Assembly: GCA_002712305.1 (NCBI GenBank)
Contig: PATE01000127.1
Span: 1-39,291 of the forward strand
Source: Gemmatimonadota bacterium
GTDB lineage: Bacteria > Latescibacterota > UBA2968 > UBA8231
Direction of reading: 5' to 3'
DNA: 39,291 nucleotides
In this document: one piece after another, positions 16,074-25,283 of the stretch
How the letters are laid out: every line of letters begins with the position of its first letter
How positions within the stretch are numbered: the stretch's first letter is position 1
Position numbers and translations under genes: made by a program
Notes under the pieces: generated by a model
Databases searched by the model: none
What the model saw: only the letters and a program-made list of their open reading frames with translations
What the model was told of the DNA's origin: nothing

Positions 16074-17309
16074 GTGAAAATCACCGACATCCGAGCCGTC
16101 AAACTCCAGATGCCGAACACGACCCGCTCGTCGTCTCCGGCCGCCGCTTCCGTCACCTCTCCGCAGCATGCGGCAGGTCACCCGGCGTCGACGCCAAAGA
16201 CGCCGCCACGTCGTACAGGTTGGGCCGAAGACGCAGAGGTGGCCAACCCCATGTCTCGATATCCCCATGTGAAGCGGCATCGCAGCATGTGGCTGCCAAA
16301 GGATTGGGGGGCCGTCTGGTGCAAGGTCACCCTCGAGGACGGCACGTGGGGCGTGGGTTCCACGGCCCACGGGCGACCCGTGGCGGCCGTTATCGATGAC
16401 CATCTCGCTCCGCAGTTGATCGGCCAGGATGTGATGGCCGGGGAGAAGCTGGCGGACATGATGTTCCGCCTGACCAAACCCTATGGCACGGTCGGTCTGG
16501 CTTCCTATGCGATCAGCGCCGTCGATCTGGCCCTGTGGGATGCTCGCGGCAAGGCCCTTCAGAAGCCGGTGTATGAATTGCTCGGAGGGCCACAGAAGGA
16601 AGCGTTGCCCTGTTATGCGACCGGCAATGATGTGGACTGGTATCGCGAACTCGGCTTCAAGGCCTTCAAACTTGCCTGCCCCTACGGACCGGCTGACGGC
16701 CTCGACGGTCTGAAGAAGAACGAAGACTTCATCGCCCGCGCACGCGAGCAGATCGGCGCGGATTCTGAACTGATGCTCGACTGCTGGATGGCCTTTGATG
16801 TGGAGTACACGGTGCGCCTCGCCGAGCGCCTGCGTCCATACGGCCTGAAGTGGATGGAGGAGTGTCTGCTGTCAGAAGACCTTGATGCGCATCTGGCGCT
16901 GCGCCAGAGACTGCCCTGGCAGGGCTTGGCCACGGGCGAACACTGGTATACGCACATGCCTTTCCAGTGGGCCTGTGCGCACCGGGCCGTCGACATCCTG
17001 CAGCCCGATCTAACCTGGGTTGGTGGCTTGAGCACGTGTGTGAAGATCGCTGCATCGGCCGATGCGGCGGGCATCACCGTCTTGCCTCATGGCGGCGGAG
17101 GTACCGCCTTCGGTCAACACTTCACCATGGCCATGGGATGTTCGCCGTTGGCGGAGTACTTCATCGGTTCTCCACCGGGCGTCCCCCTCGAAGAGTTACC
17201 CGGCTTGCCTGGGGTAGCGATCGCGAAGGACGGGGTCGTCATCCCCAGCGACGCCCCCGGCTTCGGCCTTCAGGTCGACGAAGGCTGGCTGGAACCCTTC
17301 TTCGCCTAA
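16074..17309 (+). CDS. L-rhamnonate dehydratase-like enolase-superfamily enzyme
   Basis: RhmD-type enzymes dehydrate L-rhamnonate to 2-keto-3-deoxyrhamnonate. The 411-residue protein resembles RhmD throughout: NPMSRYPHVKRHRS near residue 60, YAISAVDLALWDARGKAL, CYATGNDVDWYRELGFKAFK, and the metal ligands in LMLDCWMAFDV (Asp), KWMEECLL (Glu) and ATGEHWYTHM (Glu, then His). DILQPDLTWVGGLSTCVKIA and the catalytic-type PHGGGG follow. A histidine that precedes the ATPMS-like motif in enterobacterial RhmD seems absent here, so specificity may differ. The start is GTG after a good GGAGG seven to eight bases upstream. Its stop overlaps the convergent penicillin-acylase gene by 4 bp. Confidence 0.85.
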   Translation: MKITDIRAVKLQMPNTTRSSSPAAASVTSPQHAAGHPASTPKTPPRRTGWAEDAEVANPMSRYPHVKRHRSMWLPKDWGAVWCKVTLEDGTWGVGSTAHGRPVAAVIDDHLAPQLIGQDVMAGEKLADMMFRLTKPYGTVGLASYAISAVDLALWDARGKALQKPVYELLGGPQKEALPCYATGNDVDWYRELGFKAFKLACPYGPADGLDGLKKNEDFIARAREQIGADSELMLDCWMAFDVEYTVRLAERLRPYGLKWMEECLLSEDLDAHLALRQRLPWQGLATGEHWYTHMPFQWACAHRAVDILQPDLTWVGGLSTCVKIAASADAAGITVLPHGGGGTAFGQHFTMAMGCSPLAEYFIGSPPGVPLEELPGLPGVAIAKDGVVIPSDAPGFGLQVDEGWLEPFFA

Positions 17310-19699
17310 TCAGTACCGGACAGAATCTGCACAGATTCGGCGTCCGCCTCGATCTGTGGCCATTCCCAGAGCATGGGGATGTACTCCAGCGCCGCCCAAC
17401 GAGCGGCCTGATCGACGTAGTGCGGGCTCGCCGGATGACCAGAGGCGCCCAGGGGCACGATCCACCTGCTCTGGACCCAGTCCGATGGATCCATCACATA
17501 ACGATTGACCGAAGCCGTCGTCACGACGTACGAATTCAGCCCATAGTTGCCCGAAAGCGGCGTGTCTCCATCTCCGTGGACCGGACGCGGATCCGGATCG
17601 AGATCCATCGAGGCATCGGGAAACACCACCGACAGAGGATGCCGATGCTGCGTGTGATGCAGCCGCCCCCACTGCCACTGCGACACGTCGTCTCCGAGCC
17701 GCTCTGACAATTCTACAAGGGCTGCGTCGAAGGCGGCATTCAACAGATCATCCCAGCTTCGATCGGGCGGCAGCAGTTGAGTGCCCTCTGTCTCGCCGGC
17801 CAGGGCGCGATGCATCGCCTGCAGAACGAGGCGCTCATGCGTTTCGCCACCGACTTCCCCGCTGAGAATGCCCTCGGCGGCAGCACCGCCGACACGAATC
17901 AACAGCCTCCGCGTCAGTGCGCGGCGGGCCACGGCATAGATCGTCGGCGCCACCTGGTCGTGGTCCATTCGCAGATCCCATGCTCGCAGAACCTTCAGCG
18001 CTTGTACACGCTGCTGCGGCGGAATCTCTCCGCCGGCCCTCGTCAGATCTGGCACTGCGGCCAGCAGGCGTTCCATGAAAACCTGAGCCGGCAGGGACAG
18101 ACGTTCTGCGTGCACTCCGGCCATGTCGTCGACGGTGGCCGAACCGTCATCAAGCGCCAACAGTCGGTCACGCACGCGGCAAGCACGATAGTCGGAGGGG
18201 AAATACAACCCCACGAAATAGGGATACTCCGCCCCGGCGACACGCTGGTTGCAGGTAACCGCCCAGCCCACGTCCGGGTCGATGGCCTGCGGCAACTCGT
18301 CTGCAGGAATAATTCCCTGCCAGTCGTGTTCTCCCGTCCAGCCGGGCACGACGGCCCAGCCATTGGCCGAGCCACGGATGGGAATTCGCCCCTCGTGCAG
18401 ATAACCGAAGTGACCGCCCGTATCGGCGACGCCATAGTTGTTGACGCGGTCATTCCAGTTGCGAAAGGCATGATGGAGCGAGTCGATGGAATCGGCATGC
18501 ATCGCATCCCGCGCCGCATCGAGCCACAACGTGCCTTCGATGAGACCGGGATCGCAGATCGCCACGCCCCACCCGGAACGGGTGTCTCCGGCGATAACCG
18601 GACCGTGATCGGTGACGGTCACATTCAACTGCACATCATCGCCGTCTCGCACGCGGAGGGTTTCAGCAAAGACCTGCGTGGCGCGCCAACCATCGGACAC
18701 GGCCACCTCGCGTCCATCGTCACGGAATCGCTCGAGATACAGATCCTGCGTGTCCGCTGAACCGTGGGTCATGCCCCAGGCGACGTGTTCGTTGTGGCAG
18801 AAATGCAGGGCACCGGGCACACCGGGCACTGAATGCCCGATCACGTTGAAGGCGGGGCAGGCCAGGTGGACCTGGTAGTAGACATTGGGTGTATCGAGGG
18901 CGCGATGAGAGTCTCCCCCGACCAGAGGTTGACCCGACGCGGTGCGTGCGCCCGAGATCGACCAGCCATTCGAACCCGAATCCCCATCGGCCGGCAGCGC
19001 CCCTGGCGACAGCAAATCTGGATCGACCGACAGTTCAGACAGTGCGTCGTGCGCCGCTTCGAGAATCGCTCGTCCATCCAGAGGAGGGCCGTCGTATTCG
19101 GCCGCCGGAGGTACCGACAACAGCTGTCCCGGTGCTGATCCCTCACCGACGAGCGCCAACACTTCGTCGACACCGGCTTTCAACAGCCAGCGACTGCGCC
19201 AGAGTTTGGGTTCGAAGGTGCCCAGCAGCGAGTTACGAATCTTGTAGACGGCCACGCAGTGCCAGGCCTCCCACGGTTCGGGTGATTCACCGAGTAGCGT
19301 GTATTCGATCGGCAGGGCTGCAGTCGATTCGATGAAGGCATTCACACCCGCCGTGTAGGCGTCGACCATCGAACGCGCCGCGTCACTGCAGGCCTCCAGA
19401 TCGAGCAGCGCCGTGCGCGCCATTCCCGCCGAGCGCAGCAGACGATCGCGCGCCAGACCCCGCGCACCGACCCATTCCGACCAACGCCCGAGAGCCTGAT
19501 GCCGATCGGCATCCATGTGCCAGAGTCGATCCTGCGCCGTGGCAAAACCCTGCGCGAAGTAGAGATCGGACTCGTTTCCCGCTCGAATGTGCGGAATCCC
19601 CCACGCATCTCGATGAATCGTCGCTTCTCCTTCAAGGGCGTCGAAGCGCTGAGGTGTGGTCACATCGGGCAGAGCGGATTGCAGTTGATCGTCGTTCAT
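17306..19699 (-). CDS. Penicillin acylase-family Ntn-hydrolase
   Basis: Family members hydrolyse amide bonds (beta-lactam side chains, acyl-homoserine lactones, other N-acyl compounds). They mature by self-cleavage that exposes an N-terminal Ser/Thr nucleophile. In this 797-residue protein the alpha-chain start is visible (IHRDAWGIPHIRAGNESDLY and AQGFATAQDRLWHMD). The cleavage site lies in GSNGWSISGARTASG, making Ser243 the predicted nucleophile. The beta chain includes a typical GDSHRALDTPNVYYQVHL. No signal peptide is apparent, unlike periplasmic penicillin G acylases, so the location is uncertain. The substrate is unknown. The stop codon overlaps the convergent dehydratase gene (CTAA). 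Confidence 0.9.
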   Translation of the reverse strand: MNDDQLQSALPDVTTPQRFDALEGEATIHRDAWGIPHIRAGNESDLYFAQGFATAQDRLWHMDADRHQALGRWSEWVGARGLARDRLLRSAGMARTALLDLEACSDAARSMVDAYTAGVNAFIESTAALPIEYTLLGESPEPWEAWHCVAVYKIRNSLLGTFEPKLWRSRWLLKAGVDEVLALVGEGSAPGQLLSVPPAAEYDGPPLDGRAILEAAHDALSELSVDPDLLSPGALPADGDSGSNGWSISGARTASGQPLVGGDSHRALDTPNVYYQVHLACPAFNVIGHSVPGVPGALHFCHNEHVAWGMTHGSADTQDLYLERFRDDGREVAVSDGWRATQVFAETLRVRDGDDVQLNVTVTDHGPVIAGDTRSGWGVAICDPGLIEGTLWLDAARDAMHADSIDSLHHAFRNWNDRVNNYGVADTGGHFGYLHEGRIPIRGSANGWAVVPGWTGEHDWQGIIPADELPQAIDPDVGWAVTCNQRVAGAEYPYFVGLYFPSDYRACRVRDRLLALDDGSATVDDMAGVHAERLSLPAQVFMERLLAAVPDLTRAGGEIPPQQRVQALKVLRAWDLRMDHDQVAPTIYAVARRALTRRLLIRVGGAAAEGILSGEVGGETHERLVLQAMHRALAGETEGTQLLPPDRSWDDLLNAAFDAALVELSERLGDDVSQWQWGRLHHTQHRHPLSVVFPDASMDLDPDPRPVHGDGDTPLSGNYGLNSYVVTTASVNRYVMDPSDWVQSRWIVPLGASGHPASPHYVDQAARWAALEYIPMLWEWPQIEADAESVQILSGTD

Positions 19700-19887
19700 G
19701 GGATCCCCGGAGTCAGTGTGTCGGCAGGACCAGTGTAGGCAATGTGTCGAAATCGGACGAGTCTGCGTGGCAATCGTTGCATGTCATTCTCACCCATGGC
19801 GAAAAACTCGGGTAACCGATGCACCTGAATTTGGGTCTGTCCATATGAAGGCACTTCACATGATCCTCTGCACAAGGTGAGCACATC

Positions 19888-20790
19888 GTGAACAAGCAGC
19901 TGGACATCCAGTTCGGCGAGGCTGACGGGCGACCCCTGAAACTGGATGCGTTGGCTCCAACCCATGTTGATGGACCCTTTCCGACGGTTTTGTGGCTTCA
20001 TGGTGGCGGATGGCAATCAGGAAACAAGCGCAACGCCATTGACGGGTACTTGTTGGACTATCTGGTCTCCAGTGGATACCTGATCGTGAGCGCCGAATAC
20101 CGCCTCTCATCGGAGGCCACCTATCCGGCCCAGATTCACGATGTGAAAGCCGCGATCCGCTGGCTACGCGCCGAATCCCGTGTCCTCGACGTTGATGTCG
20201 ATCGAATTGTCGTGGCAGGCTTCTCGGCGGGAGCGCATCTAACGGCTCTTGCGGCCACGCCAGAGAGTGTACCAGCGCTGGAGGGGAACTGCGGATCAGC
20301 GGGGGTTCCCTCGAACGTTTGCGCTGCCATTGCCTGGGCGGCACCCACCGATTTCCTGCGCAATCCTGCCGTTGAGGATACCGCGCTCAATGCCCTGATC
20401 GGTGAGGGAGATGTCTCGGGTGAGGAGAAGCTGCTTGGAGGTCCGGTCAGGGAGAATCCTGACCTTGCGCAGCTGGCAAATCCGTGCGCGTTTGCGAGTC
20501 CGGATGGCCCGCCGGTACTGGTGATACACGGTACGCACGATGAGGTTGTCCCGGTTTCGCAGGCGGATCTCCTGGTCGATGCCTGCGAGGCGGCCAAAAC
20601 GTCAGTATCGTATCTCAGGATTCGACATGGAAACCATGGAGGTTGGAGAACGGGGACTCCCTATCCTTCAGATCCGGGTCCTCGGGAGATCGAGGATTGG
20701 ATTGTACGATTCCTGGACCGGTGTTGCCGAAACAAAGGAGATCTCGGTATCATGGGTCGGCACACCATTGCGGCCCCCATCCCAGCCTGA
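19888..20790 (+). CDS. Alpha/beta hydrolase, esterase/lipase type
   Basis: The 300-residue protein is a serine hydrolase of the acetyl-esterase or hormone-sensitive-lipase-like group. It has the oxyanion motif WLHGGGWQSG (about 36-45) and the nucleophile elbow VVAGFSAGAHL with Ser113. The acid residue is in VIHGTHDEVVPVSQA and the histidine in RHGNHGGW. The last 30 residues after the hydrolase core are unusual and may reflect a shifted stop. Start is GTG after an AAGGTGAG ribosome-binding site. No signal peptide is seen. The following gene starts 22 bp later on the same strand, so the two are probably cotranscribed. Confidence 0.85.
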   Translation: MNKQLDIQFGEADGRPLKLDALAPTHVDGPFPTVLWLHGGGWQSGNKRNAIDGYLLDYLVSSGYLIVSAEYRLSSEATYPAQIHDVKAAIRWLRAESRVLDVDVDRIVVAGFSAGAHLTALAATPESVPALEGNCGSAGVPSNVCAAIAWAAPTDFLRNPAVEDTALNALIGEGDVSGEEKLLGGPVRENPDLAQLANPCAFASPDGPPVLVIHGTHDEVVPVSQADLLVDACEAAKTSVSYLRIRHGNHGGWRTGTPYPSDPGPREIEDWIVRFLDRCCRNKGDLGIMGRHTIAAPIPA

Positions 20791-20812
20791 AGAAGAAGGA
20801 GAGGGGCGACGG

Positions 20813-21709
20813 ATGATGTGCCTCTCGTGGATCCTCGTGGCTGTCATTGTCGTCATCCCGTCTAGTCACGCCGCCAGTGAAGTGGAGAACGACATCAGAA
20901 TCATCAGCTACAATATCTGGAATGGTTTTGAGTGGGGGAAACACGAGCAGCGCCATGCCGCCTTCATCGACTGGATGAAGGCGCAGGATGCCGATGTGGC
21001 TGCCCTGCAGGAGTTGTGTGGCTATGACATGAAGAAACTGCAGGCTGACGCAGCGCAGTGGGGCCACCCCCATGTGGCGATCCTGAAAACCGAGGGATAT
21101 CCCGTGGGCCTCACTTCCAAGGAGCCCATCACAACCAAGGAGCGCCTCCTCGATGGGTTGTGGCACGGCATGCTCCACGCCGAGACCTCAGGCATCGACT
21201 TCTTCGTCGTCCACCTGTCGCCGGCAGATGCAGAGATTCGCCTGAAAGAGGCACGAATCATCACCGAGTATGTGGCGGCCGCCGAAGTAGTGGACTTTCT
21301 CATCCTCGGGGACTTCAACGCCCACTCTCCCGCCCATGCCGATCTCGATCGCAAACGTCAGTCGCTCCTTGAGCGATACCGCCGTTCAGACGAGGGCCAC
21401 GAACAGCACCAGAATCTCCTACTCGGTGAATTCGACGTGAGCGTGATCTCGAGATTCCTGAGCCTGCCCGCCATCGACGTGAGCCTGGGGCGTGTGGATG
21501 CGGCGCGGCGCTTCAGCTATCCGGCACCGGCCCTGGTCGGCCATTACGAACAGACGCCAGAATCGGTGGTCGAATACCGTGAACGAATCGACTACATCCT
21601 GGCCAGTCCCGGCCTGGCAACCCGCTGCACGAGGGCAACTATCGTGAATTCGGGTGCCACGGAGGGTTTGTCTGATCACTTCCCTGTCGTGGCCAAGTTC
21701 AGTCGTTAG
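20813..21709 (+). CDS. Secreted endonuclease/exonuclease/phosphatase-fold hydrolase
   Basis: This superfamily cleaves phosphodiesters or phosphomonoesters with a divalent metal (DNases, sphingomyelinases, inositol phosphatases). The 298-residue product begins with a signal sequence (MMCLSWILVAVIVVIPSSHA). It has the conserved order IRIISYNIWNG (Asn), DVAALQELC (metal Glu), FLILGDFNAHSPAHAD (Asp and Asn), RIDYILAS (Asp) and the terminal LSDHFPVVAKF (Asp-His pair). I chose ATG 20813, after GGAGAGG, because upstream in-frame sequence lies in the hydrolase gene. The likely location is periplasmic or extracellular. Substrate not determinable. The stop overlaps the convergent M81 gene (TTAG). Confidence 0.88.
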   Translation: MMCLSWILVAVIVVIPSSHAASEVENDIRIISYNIWNGFEWGKHEQRHAAFIDWMKAQDADVAALQELCGYDMKKLQADAAQWGHPHVAILKTEGYPVGLTSKEPITTKERLLDGLWHGMLHAETSGIDFFVVHLSPADAEIRLKEARIITEYVAAAEVVDFLILGDFNAHSPAHADLDRKRQSLLERYRRSDEGHEQHQNLLLGEFDVSVISRFLSLPAIDVSLGRVDAARRFSYPAPALVGHYEQTPESVVEYRERIDYILASPGLATRCTRATIVNSGATEGLSDHFPVVAKFSR

Positions 21710-23184
21710 CCCTCCAACTCCTCGAAGGGATACATGGGCCGGCGACGATACGTGTAGTCGAAGGTGCGCATGTCGGCCGCCGTCGCACCTGACGTATTCA
21801 CTCTGATCAGCTTGGTACACACAGGCTCGAACGCGGCGACGGGCGCGTGTACGCCTTTGGCCACCAGGATCTGAAAGTCTGCCGGATCCAGCCCGATGCT
21901 CGTCACCACACCGAGGCTCACCGGCACGATCCGCTGAGAGGTCAGGCTGATCGTGAGCCCCGTGCCGGTCTCGACCACGGCCGTCGCCCCCATCTCGAAG
22001 TGGATGTACCCCCCGTGACGGATCTCCGATTCCTCAAAGTTTCCGTTGTGGAGACTCTTGACGATCACTTCCGTCTTCAGCGGCGTGCCGTGTCGATCGT
22101 CCGTCTTGCCACCCATGGCCAGCGTGATTCGAGTGCCGTGACCCGCGGCCCGGGCCAGATCTTGTGAGGCAGGATCAAAGAGGCAGACGAACCCCGTCGT
22201 GTCAGCTCGACGATGGATCTCGTGCGCGATGAGCGTGCTGTCCGCCGCCGACCCACCACCGACATTGTCCCCCATGTCCAGCAGGCAGACGGGCCCGTCC
22301 GTCGCCACGGCCTGCCGGACTGCCTCGACTTCGTCGATGTACTCACCGACAAAATCCGCACGATGGGTCAGCATGTAGGCCGTCAGTTCATCGGCCAGCT
22401 GCTGTGCCAGTTGCGGGTCGTTGTCGGTAACCACCACCGCCGATGAGCCCATCTCTTCAACATCTGAATAGGGAAAACCGAGGACAATGCTGTTGGAGAG
22501 CACGCCGGGGCGGGCAAGCTGTTCGTTGGCCAGCTCATAGAGCGGTAGACATGGCCACAGGGTCGTGCCCTGCCGTTCGATGTTGATACCGAAGGTGGGG
22601 AACGACGCCCGCTGCACCGGCCGTATTTCGCCACGCAGTGTACGAACGATCAGACTCGCCGCCTCCAGGCCGCGTTCCCTTTGGTCCAGGTGGGGATTTG
22701 ATCGATAGGCGATGGTCACATCACAGGTGTCGACCATGCGTTCGGACAGATTCGCGTGGGGGTCGATGACGCAGATGATGGGGACGTCGGGACCCACATG
22801 GTCTCGCAGCTTCGTCAGCCAGAACCCATCCAGATCACGATAGTCGTCTCCCTCGCCAGCATTCGCGCCGTGGGGAGAGACCAGAAATCCATCGAGTGGC
22901 CCCGCTTCATCCAGTGCGGCAAACATCCTCTCGATCAGCTCGTCACAGGTGGATCGGGTGATTGTCCCAGAGGGCGAGGTGGAAGCGTAGAAGACCGGTA
23001 CCGCCTCGATCCCTGTCTCATCGAGACCATCCATAAAACCGGTGATCTGATGCAGGCCACCTGCGAATTCCTCACGCACGGCTTCACCGGTGAACAGACC
23101 GTCCCGTTGAAACAAATCGATCGTCGTCGGCGTCACGGCGAAGGTGTTCGATTCGTGTACCAGCGAAAGTATTCCTACGCGCAT
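21706..23184 (-). CDS. M81-family (MlrC-like) metallopeptidase
   Basis: M81 proteins are zinc enzymes related to MlrC, which hydrolyses linearised microcystin peptides; most homologues have unknown substrates. The 492-residue protein starts MRVGILSLVHESNTFAVTPT, then shows VSPHGANAGEG, VIDPHANLSERM and LLDMGDNVGGGSAADST. These segments carry the Asp and His metal ligands in this family. The C-terminal DUF1485-type half is also full length. Two adjacent ATG codons (23187 and 23184) are possible. The first overlaps the stop of the preceding frameshifted gene (ATGA), and an AAGGGG lies just upstream. I expect a cytosolic enzyme. Confidence 0.9.
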   Translation of the reverse strand: MRVGILSLVHESNTFAVTPTTIDLFQRDGLFTGEAVREEFAGGLHQITGFMDGLDETGIEAVPVFYASTSPSGTITRSTCDELIERMFAALDEAGPLDGFLVSPHGANAGEGDDYRDLDGFWLTKLRDHVGPDVPIICVIDPHANLSERMVDTCDVTIAYRSNPHLDQRERGLEAASLIVRTLRGEIRPVQRASFPTFGINIERQGTTLWPCLPLYELANEQLARPGVLSNSIVLGFPYSDVEEMGSSAVVVTDNDPQLAQQLADELTAYMLTHRADFVGEYIDEVEAVRQAVATDGPVCLLDMGDNVGGGSAADSTLIAHEIHRRADTTGFVCLFDPASQDLARAAGHGTRITLAMGGKTDDRHGTPLKTEVIVKSLHNGNFEESEIRHGGYIHFEMGATAVVETGTGLTISLTSQRIVPVSLGVVTSIGLDPADFQILVAKGVHAPVAAFEPVCTKLIRVNTSGATAADMRTFDYTYRRRPMYPFEELEG

Positions 23185-23590
23185 CATGTCCCCTTGGTTT
23201 TCTCGATAAGTTCTCGAACGAAAGACAATTCCACGGGCTCGCGACTCGGGATCATCACGGCCCTGGGTTCCTCGTGGAGGCTCTCCAGAACGGACGCCAA
23301 CATCCTCGTCAGACCGTACTGTAGATTTTCGAGTGTGTAGAAGACGCTGCCCTTCCAGCCTCGGAGAATCCACTCGTCAAGGAGACCGATCAGTTGTTTG
23401 GTTGCCTCGTAGTCGGCGCCCTGCAATTCGGTCACGAGGGACACGACATACTCGATCGTCCCCTCCGTGATGAGATCGAGCGACAGCGCCTCTGGGCATA
23501 TGCCACGACATCTGAGATTTCGGCAACGCCGGAGCTACGAACCTCGATCAGATTCAAATCCTTGTGCACTTGATAGCTGAAACTCGTCAT
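23184..23590 (-). pseudogene. Frameshifted small protein gene of unknown function
   Basis: Two adjacent frames on the minus strand make one plausible protein. An ATG at 23590 gives MTSFSYQVHKDLNLIEVRSS and continues to VVAYAQ. A second frame then continues from about 23485 with EALSLDLITEGTIEYVVSLV and runs to the stop at 23184. The second frame has no good start of its own except a GTG at 23444. A single-base indel near 23480-23500 would join them into a protein of about 135 residues, with a layout like small STAS-like or RsbR-associated proteins; that resemblance is weak. The stop overlaps the M81 start, suggesting it was an operon leader gene. It could be a real decay event or a sequencing error. 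Confidence 0.5.
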
Positions 23591-23851
23591 GCTCTTCGCA
23601 ATCCCGTCGCTTGAACCCTCATGTCGAGACTCCTATCACTCTACAAAGTCCAACTTCCCGACACCAGGCCACGCTGGAAACCCATCTGGGCATTCACATA
23701 CGGACTGAATGTCTGATAGCGCGCCAGACCCATGTCCTGTCCTTCACGCACCCGCTTGCGGATCACACTTTGTACCCCACGTCGAACCGACGGCCGGCGT
23801 GGCGACGCTCCTCCTCGTGTGCCAGATTATGGGTAAGGAGCATTCATTCAC

Positions 23852-25264
23852 ATGCACGTCTCACCTCTGACCATCCCCAGCTTCCGCCGCCTCTTCGCCG
23901 CGCAGGTCATCGCGCTGGTGGGGACCGGTTTGAGTACGATTGCCCTGACGCTGCTGGCCTTTGATCTGGTCGGGGGCAACGCGGCCAGTGTGCTGGGCAC
24001 GGCGCTGGCCTTCAAGATGGTCGCCTACGTCGTGTTCGCGCCCATCGTAGGGGGCCTCGCTCACCGATTCGCACGCAAGCGATTCCTCGTCGCCATGGAT
24101 CTGGTCCGCGCGGCGACGGTGCTGCTGTTTCCACTGGCCACGCAGGTCTGGCAGATCTATCTGCTCATCTTCTTGCTGAATCTGTTTTCGGCCGGATTCA
24201 AACCGGTCTTCACAGCCACCATTCCCGATATCGTCACCGACGAGCGTCAATACACACGGGCTCTGTCCATGTCGAGGCTTGCCTACGATCTGGAAAACCT
24301 TCTCAGCCCCCTCGTGGCCGGACTCGCCCTGCTTTTCGTCACCTATTCCGGTTTGTTTGCGGCCAACGCCGTCGCCTTCGTCCTGTCTGCGTTGCTGATC
24401 CTGATGACGCGTCTTCCCCTCAGCGCACCGAGCGATCGTCTGGGCACCCTGCGGCAGCAGATCAATTTCGGCCTGCTCGCATATCTCAAGACGCCTCGAT
24501 TGCGTGGCCTGCTGGCGCTGTATGTCTCGGTGTCGAGCGCCAGCGCCATGGTCATCGTCAACACCGTCGTGTATGTGCGGGAGACGCTCGGCCGGACCGA
24601 ATCCGACGTGGCCATCGCCCTGGGCGCTGCCGGCACGGGATCGATGCTCGTCGCCCTGCTCCTTCCACGACTGCTCGACAAGCGCCCCGACCGGCCGGTC
24701 ATGCTGGGTGGCACAATCCTGATGGCGGCAGGCCTGGCGTGGATGGGAACGGGGCCTGACCTGCTGGCCCTGCTGATGGCGTGGTTTCTCGTGGGAGCGG
24801 GCTGGTCAGCCGTGCAGACACCGGCGGGAAGACTCGTGAATCGCTCGGCCTCCCCCGGGGATCGTCCCGCGTATTTCTCAGCCCAGTTCGCCTTGTCTCA
24901 TGCGTGCTGGCTCGTGCTGTACTCCGTGGCGGGTCAACTCGGCACCCGGATCGGGATTGAGACCACCGCGTTGGTGTTGTCGGCGACGGTCGTTGTGTTC
25001 GCCGTCGTGGCAGCCGCCTTGTGGCCTGCCCGAGACGACGAACCGCTGCCTCATGTACACGACGAACTGGATCACGAGCACGAACACGTTCACGACGAAC
25101 ACCACGATCACGAACATGAAGGCTGGGAGGGTGACGAGCCTCATCGGCATCCTCATCGTCATGGACGCGTCAAACATTCACATGTCTTCGTTATCGACGA
25201 CCATCACCAGGCATGGCCACGATTTCGCGTCGCCGACCAGCGACACGCACATTCACATGACTGA
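23852..25264 (+). CDS. MFS transporter with histidine-rich C-terminal tail
   Basis: The 470-residue protein has about 12 hydrophobic segments of the major facilitator superfamily (first 400 residues), including the loop GGLAHRFARKRFLVAMDLV, which matches the family loop between helices 2 and 3. The last 70 residues form a hydrophilic tail with 21 histidines mixed with Asp and Glu, for example HEHEHVHDEHHDHEHE. His-rich tails occur in NreB-type and other metal exporters, so export of nickel, cobalt or zinc is a reasonable hypothesis. It is not shown by the sequence. AAGGAG lies 11 bases before the ATG. The downstream DUF5069 gene begins 19 bp after the stop. Confidence 0.85.
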   Translation: MHVSPLTIPSFRRLFAAQVIALVGTGLSTIALTLLAFDLVGGNAASVLGTALAFKMVAYVVFAPIVGGLAHRFARKRFLVAMDLVRAATVLLFPLATQVWQIYLLIFLLNLFSAGFKPVFTATIPDIVTDERQYTRALSMSRLAYDLENLLSPLVAGLALLFVTYSGLFAANAVAFVLSALLILMTRLPLSAPSDRLGTLRQQINFGLLAYLKTPRLRGLLALYVSVSSASAMVIVNTVVYVRETLGRTESDVAIALGAAGTGSMLVALLLPRLLDKRPDRPVMLGGTILMAAGLAWMGTGPDLLALLMAWFLVGAGWSAVQTPAGRLVNRSASPGDRPAYFSAQFALSHACWLVLYSVAGQLGTRIGIETTALVLSATVVVFAVVAAALWPARDDEPLPHVHDELDHEHEHVHDEHHDHEHEGWEGDEPHRHPHRHGRVKHSHVFVIDDHHQAWPRFRVADQRHAHSHD

Positions 25265-25283
25265 CCCTTCAAAAGGAAACTCC

